Positions 7,718 through 15,388 are shown, numbered from the stretch's first letter. The stretch: DNA of 17,158 bases from an uncultured Eubacterium sp. (GCA_937915825.1 CALGGT010000106.1:1-17158); one strand, 5' to 3'. Numbers and translations are program-made. The notes: a model not told the origin generated them from the letters alone.

Positions 7718-8212
7718 ATGAAAGCATCAGGAACTGTGTTTAAATATGGAGATAACGTAGATACGGATGTGATTATTCCGGCAAGATATCTGAATACATC
7801 GGATCCCAAGGAATTGGCGGAGCATTGTATGGAAGATATTGACAAAGAATTTGTAAACCAGGTAAAGGCCGGGGACATTATCGTGGCCCGTAAGAATTTC
7901 GGCTGCGGTTCTTCTCGTGAGCATGCACCGATTTCCATTAAAGCCTCGGGGGTGGGATGTGTGATCGCCGAGACATTTGCCCGTATTTTCTACCGGAACT
8001 CCATCAACATCGGACTTCCCATTATTGAATGCAAGGAAGCTTCGGAGAAGATCCAGGCGGGGGATCAGGTAGAGATTGATTTTGACACTGGCGTGATCAA
8101 GGATCTTACCACAGGAGAATCCTTCCAGGGACAAGCGTTTCCGGCGTTTATGCAAAACATTATGAAAGTGGACGGTTTGATGAATTACATCAACCAAAAT
8201 GGGGAGAAATAA
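7718..8212 (+). CDS. leuD: 3-isopropylmalate dehydratase small subunit (LeuD)
   Basis: This is the 164-aa swivelling small subunit that completes the active site of LeuC. Family blocks seen are GDNVDTDVIIPARYLNTSDP near the N-terminus, the signature KNFGCGSSREHAP (about residues 59-71), and FARIFYRNSINIGLP. The frame is open upstream to an ATG at 7664, but that lies inside leuC. The ATG at 7718 has AGAAGGGAGA at a proper distance and begins at the usual family N-terminus (MKASGTVFKYGDNVDTD). No leuA or leuB is adjacent; a new promoter for comEA begins four bases after the stop, so leuD appears to end the leu unit. No terminator hairpin is visible. Confidence 0.93.
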   Translation: MKASGTVFKYGDNVDTDVIIPARYLNTSDPKELAEHCMEDIDKEFVNQVKAGDIIVARKNFGCGSSREHAPISIKASGVGCVIAETFARIFYRNSINIGLPIIECKEASEKIQAGDQVEIDFDTGVIKDLTTGESFQGQAFPAFMQNIMKVDGLMNYINQNGEK

Positions 8213-8215
8213 TTG

Positions 8216-8244
8216 TTGCGAAGATTTTAAATTTTTGTTACAAT
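8216..8244 (+). promoter_or_regulatory. promoter of the comEA-two-component-comEC-holA operon
   Basis: TTGCGA (8216-8221) lies 17 bases before TACAAT (8239-8244), which is preceded by TGT to give an extended -10. The predicted start is near 8251, about 32 bases before the TTG chosen for comEA and right after the end of leuD. All genes from here to 15151 run in the same direction with no visible internal terminator. Confidence 0.68.
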
Positions 8245-8282
8245 AAAGCCATGCAAACGTGTTTCTTGGGGAAGGGAAAAAA

Positions 8283-8855
8283 TTGGAAAAATCAAAAATT
8301 AAATACATCGCGATCGCCGTCTTAATCGTGGTTTGCGGATGTTTTTTCATGCTCACGGACAACGATCACAATCCGTTAAGATCGGAAGAGGTTCTTTCTT
8401 TGGAAACGGAAGCGAAGGAAACGGCTCAGCCGGAAGATTCCAAATGCTACATTCATATTGTTGGCATGGTGAAGAAACCGGGGGTTTATACCTTTTCTTC
8501 CAAGCCGCGTATTGTAGATGTGGTGAAGAAAGCCGGCGGCTTTAAAAAAGGAGCGGACCGAACCAGTGTGAATCTGGCAGAAGAAGTGGAAGACGGCGTG
8601 CAGATCGTGATCGAATCGAAAAAGAAGAAGAAGGAACAAGAAGAGGAGATGGGAACTTCTTCGGGATCCATCAATTTGAATACGGCAACCAAAGAAGAGT
8701 TGATGACCTTATCCGGCATCGGGGAATCCAAGGCGGATGAGATTATCAATTATCGCCAGGAATCCCATGGATTTAAGAAGATTGAAGACGTGATGAACAT
8801 ATCCGGGATCAAGGAAGGCGTATTTCAAAAAATCAAAGATCACATCTGCGTGTGA
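8283..8855 (+). CDS. comEA: ComEA-type DNA-binding receptor (SLBB + helix-hairpin-helix)
   Basis: ComEA binds incoming double-stranded DNA outside the membrane during natural transformation. The 190-aa protein has an N-terminal membrane anchor (about residues 7-25), then an SLBB domain (about 55-111; YIHIVGMVKKPGVYTF, VVKKAGGFKKGAD). A highly charged KKKKKEQEEE linker (114-123) leads to a C-terminal double helix-hairpin-helix domain (129-190; INLNTATKEELMTLSGIG, then FKKIEDVMNISGI). A GTG at 8259 in frame would add eight residues, but it has no ribosome-binding site and lies only about eight bases from the predicted transcript start. GGGGAAGGG lies six bases before TTG 8283, which I therefore prefer. 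It is the first gene of an operon that also carries comEC. Whether the host is naturally transformable is not shown. Confidence 0.9.
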   Translation: MEKSKIKYIAIAVLIVVCGCFFMLTDNDHNPLRSEEVLSLETEAKETAQPEDSKCYIHIVGMVKKPGVYTFSSKPRIVDVVKKAGGFKKGADRTSVNLAEEVEDGVQIVIESKKKKKEQEEEMGTSSGSINLNTATKEELMTLSGIGESKADEIINYRQESHGFKKIEDVMNISGIKEGVFQKIKDHICV

Positions 8856-8889
8856 AGGCAGAAATAACATGTTAAAGACGTGGGGGTTT

Positions 8890-8911
8890 ATGAAAGAGGG
8901 ATGAAAGAGGT
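8890..8911 (+). repeat. 11-bp tandem duplication covering the response regulator ribosome-binding site
   Basis: ATGAAAGAGGG (8890-8900) is followed directly by ATGAAAGAGGT (8901-8911), and the response regulator ATG begins at 8912. Ten of 11 bases are identical. The duplication places two potential Shine-Dalgarno sequences (AAAGAGG) and two extra ATGs just before the real start. Reading from the first ATG gives only a four-codon frame. Confidence 0.85.
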
Positions 8912-9598
8912 ATGGCGAAGAAAATACTAATTGTGGACGATGAGAAAATAATCGTAAAGGGACTGCTTTTCAGCCTGGAACAGGACGGCATGGAAGTGGA
9001 CAGTGCCTTTGATGGGGAAGAAGCATTGGAGAAGATCCGGGCAAATACCTATGATCTGATCCTTTTGGACGTGATGCTTCCCAAACTTACCGGATTTGAA
9101 GTATGTCAACAGGTCCGGGAATTTTCCGATGTTCCCATTATTATGTTAACGGCCATCGGCGACGATATGAACAAGATCCTGGGACTGGAATATGGAGCCG
9201 ACGACTATATTACCAAACCTTTTAACCTGATGGAAGTAAAAGCCCGTATTAAAGCGATCATTCGTCGTAGCAGCAGAGAAGAGGTAAAGGAGCCTGCGAC
9301 GGAGCATGTGATCGGTAACATGCGGGTGGATGATGAGGCAAGAAGAGTATTTATCGGTGGCGAGGAAGTGAATTTAACCGTAAAGGAGTTTGATCTATTG
9401 GAACTCCTTATGAATCATCCCAATAAGGTTTATCGCAGAGAAGATCTTCTGAAAGCCGTTTGGGGTTATGAATATTTAGGAGATGTGCGCACGGTGGATG
9501 TGCACGTTCGAAGATTACGGGAGAAGATTGAGAAGATGCCCAGTAATCCTACCTTTATTCATACCAAATGGGGCGTGGGGTATTATTTTCAAGCATAA
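8912..9598 (+). CDS. OmpR/PhoB-family response regulator
   Basis: This 228-aa transcription factor has an N-terminal receiver domain (1-~120). The acidic pair is in IVDDE, the phospho-acceptor Asp53 in LILLDVMLP, the conserved Thr80 in IIMLTA, and Lys102 in DYITKPFN. A C-terminal winged helix follows (about 130-228), with LTVKEFDLLELLMNHPNKVYRREDLLKAVWGYEY and the wing VDVHVRRLREKIE. It is followed 14 bases later by its probable partner kinase. Overall it resembles WalR/PhoP-type regulators, but I do not assign a specific orthologue. The targets are unknown; its place between comEA and comEC suggests either control of DNA uptake genes or an envelope-stress function that merely shares the operon. 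Confidence 0.92.
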   Translation: MAKKILIVDDEKIIVKGLLFSLEQDGMEVDSAFDGEEALEKIRANTYDLILLDVMLPKLTGFEVCQQVREFSDVPIIMLTAIGDDMNKILGLEYGADDYITKPFNLMEVKARIKAIIRRSSREEVKEPATEHVIGNMRVDDEARRVFIGGEEVNLTVKEFDLLELLMNHPNKVYRREDLLKAVWGYEYLGDVRTVDVHVRRLREKIEKMPSNPTFIHTKWGVGYYFQA

Positions 9599-9612
9599 GT
9601 GAGGGATAAAAG

Positions 9613-11076
9613 GTGAAAAAACGAAGCAAAAGTATACAATTGCAAAGCTTTGTTGCGATGTTTATCATCGGAATTTTACCAATTACGATCCTGACTGTTC
9701 TTTTTGTGGGCTTATACCGCAGCCGTTCCGTATCTCGTTTTGTGAATGAGCTGCAAGTCCGTGGAAATGTTATTTCCAATCTGATCATTAATTCCCAATA
9801 TTTCCAATTGGATCATGAAAACCTGGAAGAGGCGACGGATACCGAAGTGGACCGTGAAGTGGATCGAATAGCGGAAAGTTATCACGGGAGAATCCTCTTA
9901 GTCAATGAAAAACTGCAAGTGGTAAGAGATTCCTTTCGTTTGGAGGACGGAGAGACGGTGATCCTTCCGGATGTATTGAAACTGTACCGGGCTAAGAATC
10001 CGTCGGTGAAAGTCGTGGAGCATCGTGAGAATGTGGAAGTCTATATGCCTATTACCAGGCAGGATGAAAACAGTCTGTACGGTGTGGTCGTTATGCAGTT
10101 CTCCTTCCTGAATCTGAAAGAGACCTATCAGAACATTGCCCAAACTGCGTTTGTTATGTGGGGCCTTATGTCCGTGCTTTTGGTACTGGCCATGGCCATT
10201 ATTAATTCCAGGCTGCATATGCCCATTCAGAAGTTAAAGGAGTCGGTTAAGAACCTGGCCGTTGGCAATACAACCGGACGCGTCTATGGGGAGGGAAATC
10301 AGGAAGTGGAAGAGATTGCCGGTGACATCAATGAAATGATCAGCCGCAGTCATAACCTGGAGGAATCCCAAAATGAATTTGTATCCAGCGTCTCCCATGA
10401 GTTAAAAACCCCCATTGCTTCCATGAAGATTCTGGCAGAATCCTTAACCATGCAAGAGGAAGGGGTTCCCATCGAACTGTATCAGGAATTTATGAAGGAT
10501 ATTAACAAGGAACTGGTTCGCATGGATAACATTGTGGAGGAATTGCTATCCCTGGTTAAGTTAGACAGTGAAGCACTGGATATGAAGGTGGAAGATACCG
10601 GGATCAACGAATTGATCGAGGAAATCCTAAAGGTGGTTCACCCCATTGCGGAGAAGCGAAGCATCGATCTGATCTATGAAAGCGCCCGTATTGTCCGGGC
10701 ACAGGTGGATCAGGTAAAGCTGCAAATGGCCATTACCAATGTGATCGAGAATGCCATTAAATACAACAACGACCACGGGTGGGTGAAGGTAACCTTAAAT
10801 GCCGATCATCAATATTTTTATCTCCGTGTATCGGATAATGGCGTGGGGATTCCGGAAGATCTGGTGGATCATATTTTTGAACGTTTTTACCGGGTGGACA
10901 AGGCGAGATCCCGTGAAACCGGGGGAAACGGTCTGGGGCTTTCCATTACCCGACGGATCATTCTTTTGCATCGTGGGGATATTAAGGTTCAAAGCGCGGA
11001 AAAAGAGGGAACAACGTTTGCCATTCGTATTCCCTTAAATTACCAGGAATTGGGACCGGAATGGAGGGAGTCTTAA
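9613..11076 (+). CDS. membrane sensor histidine kinase (HAMP-HisKA-HATPase)
   Basis: The 487-aa kinase starts at GTG, with GAGGG seven bases upstream. It has a first membrane segment (about 13-34), an extracytoplasmic sensor region (~35-175) and a second membrane segment (~178-198). A HAMP linker (~200-250) leads to the dimerisation/phosphorylation domain with SSVSHELKTPIASMK (phospho-acceptor His262). The ATPase domain shows the N box VIENAIKYN (Asn380), G1 DNGVGI (408-413), the F box FERFYR (422-427) and G2 GGNGLGL (437-443). The extracytoplasmic part includes MPITRQDENSLYGVVVMQFS and is about the size of a single PAS/Cache-like sensor fold, though I cannot confirm this. It almost certainly phosphorylates the preceding regulator. 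The next gene starts two bases after its stop. Confidence 0.92.
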   Translation: MKKRSKSIQLQSFVAMFIIGILPITILTVLFVGLYRSRSVSRFVNELQVRGNVISNLIINSQYFQLDHENLEEATDTEVDREVDRIAESYHGRILLVNEKLQVVRDSFRLEDGETVILPDVLKLYRAKNPSVKVVEHRENVEVYMPITRQDENSLYGVVVMQFSFLNLKETYQNIAQTAFVMWGLMSVLLVLAMAIINSRLHMPIQKLKESVKNLAVGNTTGRVYGEGNQEVEEIAGDINEMISRSHNLEESQNEFVSSVSHELKTPIASMKILAESLTMQEEGVPIELYQEFMKDINKELVRMDNIVEELLSLVKLDSEALDMKVEDTGINELIEEILKVVHPIAEKRSIDLIYESARIVRAQVDQVKLQMAITNVIENAIKYNNDHGWVKVTLNADHQYFYLRVSDNGVGIPEDLVDHIFERFYRVDKARSRETGGNGLGLSITRRIILLHRGDIKVQSAEKEGTTFAIRIPLNYQELGPEWRES

Positions 11077-11077
11077 T

Positions 11078-11992
11078 ATGATGAAAAGAAAATATTGGCT
11101 GTTTGCCTTCCTCATTCTTGCCATCGGCGTTGGATGCCTGGCATGTAAAAACACCGATTCCAACGAAACGGAGGAAGGAGAGATTCAGATCTATCAAAGC
11201 AATCCGGAAGGAACCGCGCTGGAATCCTATCCGTTCCAGACGAAGGTGTCTAAGATCGATCGGGTGGAATACATCGACGCGATGCTGGAGGAGTTTAAGA
11301 ATCTGGATGTGATCGATTATCAATTGGTGGAGAATCAGATCACCTTGCATTTATCCTCTACATATCTGAATTACAAGGGAATCGATGAGATCTTGCTGCG
11401 CGCTTCCGTGGTAAAAACCCTTCTCCAATTGGAGGATGTGGAATACGTGGAGTTCTATGTGGACGATGCTCCTTTAACCATGGACGGGAAAGTTGTAGGC
11501 GTGATGAGCGAACTGTCCTTTATGGATCAGTTGGGCCAGGGAGGACATAAGAATCGCTATGTGACCCTGTATTACGCCGGGGAAAAAGGAGATACCCTGG
11601 AAGAGGTGACCACGGAGATCTCCTTTGATACCACCAAGCCCATGGAAGAGATCCTCATTGAGAAATTAGGGAAGGACGCGGAGAAGATCGGTTCGTTACA
11701 GGATTCGACTTATTTAAATACCATTCCCGTGGGGACGAAGGTAAATTCCGTATCCACGAGAGATAATACCTGTTACGTGGATTTCAGCGAGGAATTTTTG
11801 GGACGGAAATCCGACGTAACCAATGAAGTGACGATTTACAGCATTGTAAATACTCTTTGTGAATTAAGTGATATCAATAAAGTGCAATTTACCGTGGGAG
11901 GTCATCTTGTGAAGCAATATGGGACGGTGGAGCGGTTTGACCAGGCTTTTGAGAGAAATCTAAACCTGGTGGATGTTACAAGTAAGGGATAG
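11078..11992 (+). CDS. GerMN-domain lipoprotein
   Basis: This 304-aa protein has a lipoprotein-type signal (basic MMKRK, then a hydrophobic segment to GVGCLACKN). Either Cys20 or Cys23 could be lipidated; neither context is a perfect lipobox. The rest is extracytoplasmic. The region about 185-275 (MEEILIEKL, STYLNTIPVGTKVNSV, CYVDFSEEFLG, TIYSIVNTLCELSDINKVQFTVGG) has the strong pattern of a GerMN (Germane) domain. Residues ~50-130 (VEYIDAMLEEF, ITLHLSSTYLNY, ASVVKTLLQLEDVEYVEFYVDDAPL) look like a degenerate first copy. GerMN domains occur in the spore protein GerM and in LpqB, the lipoprotein partner of the MtrAB system. The start has GGAGGGAG seven bases upstream and lies two bases after the kinase stop, implying coupled expression. 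A role in sensing or modulating the kinase is inference. Confidence 0.85.
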   Translation: MMKRKYWLFAFLILAIGVGCLACKNTDSNETEEGEIQIYQSNPEGTALESYPFQTKVSKIDRVEYIDAMLEEFKNLDVIDYQLVENQITLHLSSTYLNYKGIDEILLRASVVKTLLQLEDVEYVEFYVDDAPLTMDGKVVGVMSELSFMDQLGQGGHKNRYVTLYYAGEKGDTLEEVTTEISFDTTKPMEEILIEKLGKDAEKIGSLQDSTYLNTIPVGTKVNSVSTRDNTCYVDFSEEFLGRKSDVTNEVTIYSIVNTLCELSDINKVQFTVGGHLVKQYGTVERFDQAFERNLNLVDVTSKG

Positions 11993-12026
11993 GAACGTAG
12001 GATAGGAACATGAGATAGGAACGTGG
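11988..12026 (+). repeat. three tandem copies of a 13-bp repeat between the GerMN gene and comEC
   Basis: Three contiguous units start at 11988, 12001 and 12014: GATAGGAACGTAG, GATAGGAACATGA and GATAGGAACGTGG. The nine-base core GATAGGAAC is identical in all three. The first copy contains the TAG stop codon of the GerMN gene. The array ends 28 bases before the comEC ATG, ahead of its GGGAGAAGGAAAG ribosome-binding region. Confidence 0.9.
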
Positions 12027-12054
12027 CGAAGTAAATGGTGAGGGAGAAGGAAAG

Positions 12055-14205
12055 ATGAAGCGACCGTTGGTGTGGGTGTTTTTAGCAATGATAGCAGGGA
12101 TCTGGCTTTTGTATCCCTTGGTTAAGAAAAATATTTCCTATGAACAGGAAAATGTGCATGTTACCGCTACTGTAAAGGAAATCGAAAAAAAAGGATATCG
12201 GTTGGGAAATTTAAAATTCTTACATAAAAGTGAGAAAATCCTGCCCCGTAAGAATCTGATGCTCTATACGGAACAACCGGAGCTAAAGCCCGGATATCAA
12301 ATTGAGGTCAAAGGGGATCTGAAGGACTTTTCCATCGGTATGAATCCGGGAGAGTGGGACGCGAAGAAATATTATGCATCCCAGGGGGTGGAGGGTTTTC
12401 TTTCTACAGATGACGTAAAGATCTTAAGTCGTCGTTTGGATGTGGTGGAGTGGTGGTGCTATCAGATCCGACATCGGACCTTGCAAAACCTTTCCAAGGT
12501 AATGGAAACCCGAGACGCAGGCACCTTAGGCGCTATGTTATTAGGGGATAAGACTTTGCTTGACACGGAGGTCAAAGACATTTATAAGAATGCAGGAATC
12601 GGGCATATTTTAGCGATTTCCGGTTTGCATATTTCCTTGTTGGGCGCCGCGTTTTTTTGGTGGCTGCGAACCTATGTCCTGCCGATGAAAAAAGCCGTCC
12701 TGGTAACCATTCTTTTTCTGGCGGTTTATGGGAAGATCACTGGTTTTCCGGTAGCGACCAGCCGGGCGGTTTGGATGATGAGCATTATGCTGATGGGGCG
12801 CTACCTGGGAAAGCGTTACGACGGAATGAGCGCCTTATCCTTCGCGGGGATCCTAACGTTATGGATGTACCCGGAAGAATTGTTTCAATGCGGGTTTCTC
12901 CTTTCTTATGTATCCGCCTTTTCTTTGTATTTGTTTCGGCCGGTCCTGGAGGATTTCATTCCGAAAAAGGGGAAGGAAGATCGGGCAAATTATTTCGAGT
13001 CCCTGTTGGTTGGCATATTTTTATATGGCATGACGTTGCCGGTGCTGGCATATTTTTATTTTTCGGTCAGCCGGTATGCCATTGTGGCGAATTTTTTGCT
13101 GTTACCGTGCTTGTCTCTTTTGCTGGGGGTTGGGATTTTGGGAAGTATTTCCAGTTTCTTTCTGGAAAAGCTTGCCGGTTTTTTGTTAGCAACCGATCAT
13201 TATTTGTTTCGGCTTATGGAATGGGTGTGTACCTTTCTGGGGAATCTCCCCGGGGACCAATGGATCATGGGGAGACCGGCGCTATGGAAGATTTTTTTGT
13301 ATTATCTGAATGTGGGTCTGTTTCTTTATGTCTATCATCAAAAAAAAGACAAACGTTGGTGTTTTCTGCTCTGGATCAATCTTGCCATGGCCCTGTTCCT
13401 TTTTCCGAACCGGGTGGACTTTTGTTATAGTCAGCTTTATGTGGGGCAGGGGGATTGCAGCGTGATCCTGGAAAAAGACCATACGTATGTGATCGATTGT
13501 GGAAGCACATCCAAAAAAGACGTGGGAAACTATGTGCTGGCTCCATATCTTAAATACTACGGACGAAATTCCGTGGACGCGGTATTTCTATCCCACAGCG
13601 ATGAGGATCACGTAAATGGTTTTTTGGAATTAGCCGAGAATCCGGACATGGGAATTGAGATCGGTCAGGTATTTGTGTCCGGCCAGGAAGGGGAAGAACC
13701 GGCCCTGGAGAAAATCTGCCAAAGAATGAACCAATGCAACATTCCGGTGAAAAAGCTGGTAGAAGGAGATCTAATAAAGACCAAAGACTCCACCTTTACC
13801 TGTTATCATCCGGATCGGGAATATGAAAGTGAAACCCCCAATGACCTGTCCTTATCGATCTTATTTCAACATGGGGATTTTAAGGTGTTCTTTGTGGGAG
13901 ATCTGGAGGCAGAGGGAGAGGAAAATATATTGGAAGAAAACCTCCCTTCCTTACACGTGGATGTATTAAAGGTCGGGCACCATGGCTCGAAAACATCGTC
14001 CACACCGGCATTTTTGTCCTGGGTAGACCCGAAGATGGCAGTGATCTCCGCCGGGAAGAACAACCGCTACGGGCATCCGGCCCGGGTAACATTACAGAAT
14101 TTAGAGGCTCAGGGAATCCCTTATTATTCCTTAATGGAAACCGGGGCTTTGGAATATTTTCAGAAGGAGGGATGGTATGCGTACCTTAGATTCCCAGATC
14201 CATGA
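12055..14205 (+). CDS. comEC: DNA internalisation channel protein ComEC/Rec2
   Basis: ComEC forms the membrane channel that carries single-stranded DNA into the cell during transformation. The 716-aa protein has the full three-part plan. An N-terminal segment (~1-125) carries a first membrane helix and an OB-like extracytoplasmic domain (MNPGEWDAKKYYASQGVEG). The central competence domain with many membrane segments (~155-450) includes LLGDKTLLD and IGHILAISGLHISLLG. A C-terminal metallo-beta-lactamase-like domain (~455-716) shows LYVGQGDCSVI, the metal-binding SHSDEDHVNG (His514, Asp516, Asp518, His519), FFVGDLE, and LKVGHHGSKTSST. No internal stop or frameshift is seen and key residues are present, so the gene appears intact. 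It begins 62 bases after the GerMN gene and overlaps holA by 29 bases. Confidence 0.95.
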   Translation: MKRPLVWVFLAMIAGIWLLYPLVKKNISYEQENVHVTATVKEIEKKGYRLGNLKFLHKSEKILPRKNLMLYTEQPELKPGYQIEVKGDLKDFSIGMNPGEWDAKKYYASQGVEGFLSTDDVKILSRRLDVVEWWCYQIRHRTLQNLSKVMETRDAGTLGAMLLGDKTLLDTEVKDIYKNAGIGHILAISGLHISLLGAAFFWWLRTYVLPMKKAVLVTILFLAVYGKITGFPVATSRAVWMMSIMLMGRYLGKRYDGMSALSFAGILTLWMYPEELFQCGFLLSYVSAFSLYLFRPVLEDFIPKKGKEDRANYFESLLVGIFLYGMTLPVLAYFYFSVSRYAIVANFLLLPCLSLLLGVGILGSISSFFLEKLAGFLLATDHYLFRLMEWVCTFLGNLPGDQWIMGRPALWKIFLYYLNVGLFLYVYHQKKDKRWCFLLWINLAMALFLFPNRVDFCYSQLYVGQGDCSVILEKDHTYVIDCGSTSKKDVGNYVLAPYLKYYGRNSVDAVFLSHSDEDHVNGFLELAENPDMGIEIGQVFVSGQEGEEPALEKICQRMNQCNIPVKKLVEGDLIKTKDSTFTCYHPDREYESETPNDLSLSILFQHGDFKVFFVGDLEAEGEENILEENLPSLHVDVLKVGHHGSKTSSTPAFLSWVDPKMAVISAGKNNRYGHPARVTLQNLEAQGIPYYSLMETGALEYFQKEGWYAYLRFPDP

Positions 14206-15151
14206 GGGGAAGATCACGTCGTTACATTTGTTATGCGGGCAAGAAGACTATTTGATCCAATCCTACAAACATAAATTAAAAGACTTATTGATACAACCGG
14301 ACGACAGTATGAATTTTTCCTACTTTGAAGGGGAAAAGACCAATCTGGATGAGGTGGTATCCTTAGGGGTCATGCCGCCCTTTTTAGCGGAGCGGCGAGT
14401 GATCATCCTGGAAAATACCGGCTGGTTTAAGAAGGCGACGGAAGGAAAGGAAAAGCTGTCTTCGTTACCGGATTCCACCTGCCTGATCTTCTGTGAAAGA
14501 GACATTGATAAGCGAAATAAAATGTATAAGTGGGTGAACAAAGAAGGGGTGGTTACCAACTGTGAAATGCCCAATGAGAAAGATATGATCCTTTGGGTAG
14601 CCGGGTATCTGGGCAAAGCAAACAAAAAGATCAAGAAAAGTTCGGTCCAATATTTACTGGAGCGAGTGGGGATTTCCATGTATTTATTAAAGCAGGAAAT
14701 GGATAAATTGATCGCTTACACTGGCGAACGTTCGGAGATTAAGAAAGAGGATATTGACGCCATTTGTTCCGGCGTGGTAGAAGATAAGATCTTTCAGATG
14801 ATGGATGCGGTGGTGGAAAAGCGACAGGAAGAAGCGATGTCCATGTATCACGACCTGCTGTCCTTGAAAACCCCTGCCATGCAGATTTTTACCTTGTTAG
14901 GGCGGCACATTCGGATCTTATTCTTAATTGAGGAGGCCGAAGGTGAGTCGGATGCGTCCCTGGCTAAAAAAATCGGAGTCGCTCCCTTCTGGATGAAGAA
15001 ATACCGCAGTCAGCAGCGGGTATTCTCTAGAGAAACCCTGGAAGGATGGGCGACGTTACGGGCCGATCTGGAAGAAAGTATTAAGGTGGGAAATATGAAA
15101 GATACCATTGCGGTGGAAATCTTTTTATCTGAGATATTGACAAAATCCTGA
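14177..15151 (+). CDS. holA: DNA polymerase III delta subunit (clamp loader)
   Basis: HolA opens the beta sliding clamp as part of the clamp-loader complex. The 324-aa protein is of usual length. It shows LHLLCGQEDYLIQSYKHKL at the N-terminus (a degenerate nucleotide-binding loop, as normal for delta), MNFSYFEGE, the MPPFLAERRVIILEN block, and later CSGVVEDKIFQMMDAVVEKRQEEAM and the TLLGRHIRILFLIEEA helix. The ATG lies inside the end of comEC in another frame, 29 bases before its stop, with AGAAGGAGG just upstream, so translation is probably coupled. comEC-holA adjacency is common in Bacillota. The -35 box of the tRNA promoter overlaps its last codons. Confidence 0.93.
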   Translation: MRTLDSQIHEGKITSLHLLCGQEDYLIQSYKHKLKDLLIQPDDSMNFSYFEGEKTNLDEVVSLGVMPPFLAERRVIILENTGWFKKATEGKEKLSSLPDSTCLIFCERDIDKRNKMYKWVNKEGVVTNCEMPNEKDMILWVAGYLGKANKKIKKSSVQYLLERVGISMYLLKQEMDKLIAYTGERSEIKKEDIDAICSGVVEDKIFQMMDAVVEKRQEEAMSMYHDLLSLKTPAMQIFTLLGRHIRILFLIEEAEGESDASLAKKIGVAPFWMKKYRSQQRVFSRETLEGWATLRADLEESIKVGNMKDTIAVEIFLSEILTKS

Positions 15152-15165
15152 AAAAATGGTAAAAC
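15137..15165 (+). promoter_or_regulatory. probable promoter of tRNA-Ser, overlapping the end of holA
   Basis: A perfect TTGACA (15137-15142) lies 17 bases before TAAAAC (15160-15165), which is preceded by TGG as an extended -10 element. The predicted start near 15172 is about 18 bases before the mature tRNA end. The -10 matches consensus at only four positions, so the exact box is less sure than the -35. Confidence 0.62.
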
Positions 15166-15189
15166 ATATATTGTGTGTGGAAATATTGA

Positions 15190-15275
15190 GGAGACGTATC
15201 GAAGTGGTCATAACGAGCTCGACTCGAAATCGAGTTGTCCGCAAGGGCACGAGGGTTCGAATCCCTCCGTCTCCG
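15190..15275 (+). tRNA. tRNA-Ser (anticodon CGA)
   Basis: The acceptor arms GGAGACG and CGTCTCC pair over seven bases, with discriminator G at 15275. The anticodon stem CTCGA/TCGAG encloses the loop CTCGAAA, giving anticodon CGA, which reads UCG serine codons. A long variable arm (GTCC GCAA GGGC region) is present, as required for class II tRNA-Ser. The T arm GAGGG-TTCGAAT-CCCTC is perfect. The gene is 86 bases and CCA is not encoded, so it must be added after transcription. A short open frame (15173-15403) crosses it and is not real. Confidence 0.95.
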
Positions 15276-15277
15276 TA

Positions 15278-15319
15278 AAAAAGCCAGAAGAATTGATTTT
15301 TCAATTCTTCTGGCTTTTT
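15278..15319 (+). terminator. intrinsic terminator after tRNA-Ser
   Basis: AAAAAGCCAGAAGAATTGA is followed by a TTTT loop and its exact reverse complement, ending in TTTTT. The GC-containing stem is 14 bp, extended by A-T pairs, and the structure is symmetrical, so it could stop transcription from either direction. Confidence 0.88.
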
Positions 15320-15388
15320 AATATCCTTGGCATTGATACCTTTAAATGCATTCTTGCCAACGGTTTTATTTGTAAGCAGCGTTGTCTT

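Noticed and set aside
7727..8362. A 211-aa antisense frame across leuD and the comEA promoter.
   Set aside because: It is fully antisense to the conserved leuD and shows no family motif or translation signal.
12657..13430. A 257-aa open frame inside comEC on the same strand.
   Set aside because: It overlaps the membrane domain of comEC in another frame, has no recognisable domain or ribosome-binding site, and is a by-product of comEC codon usage.
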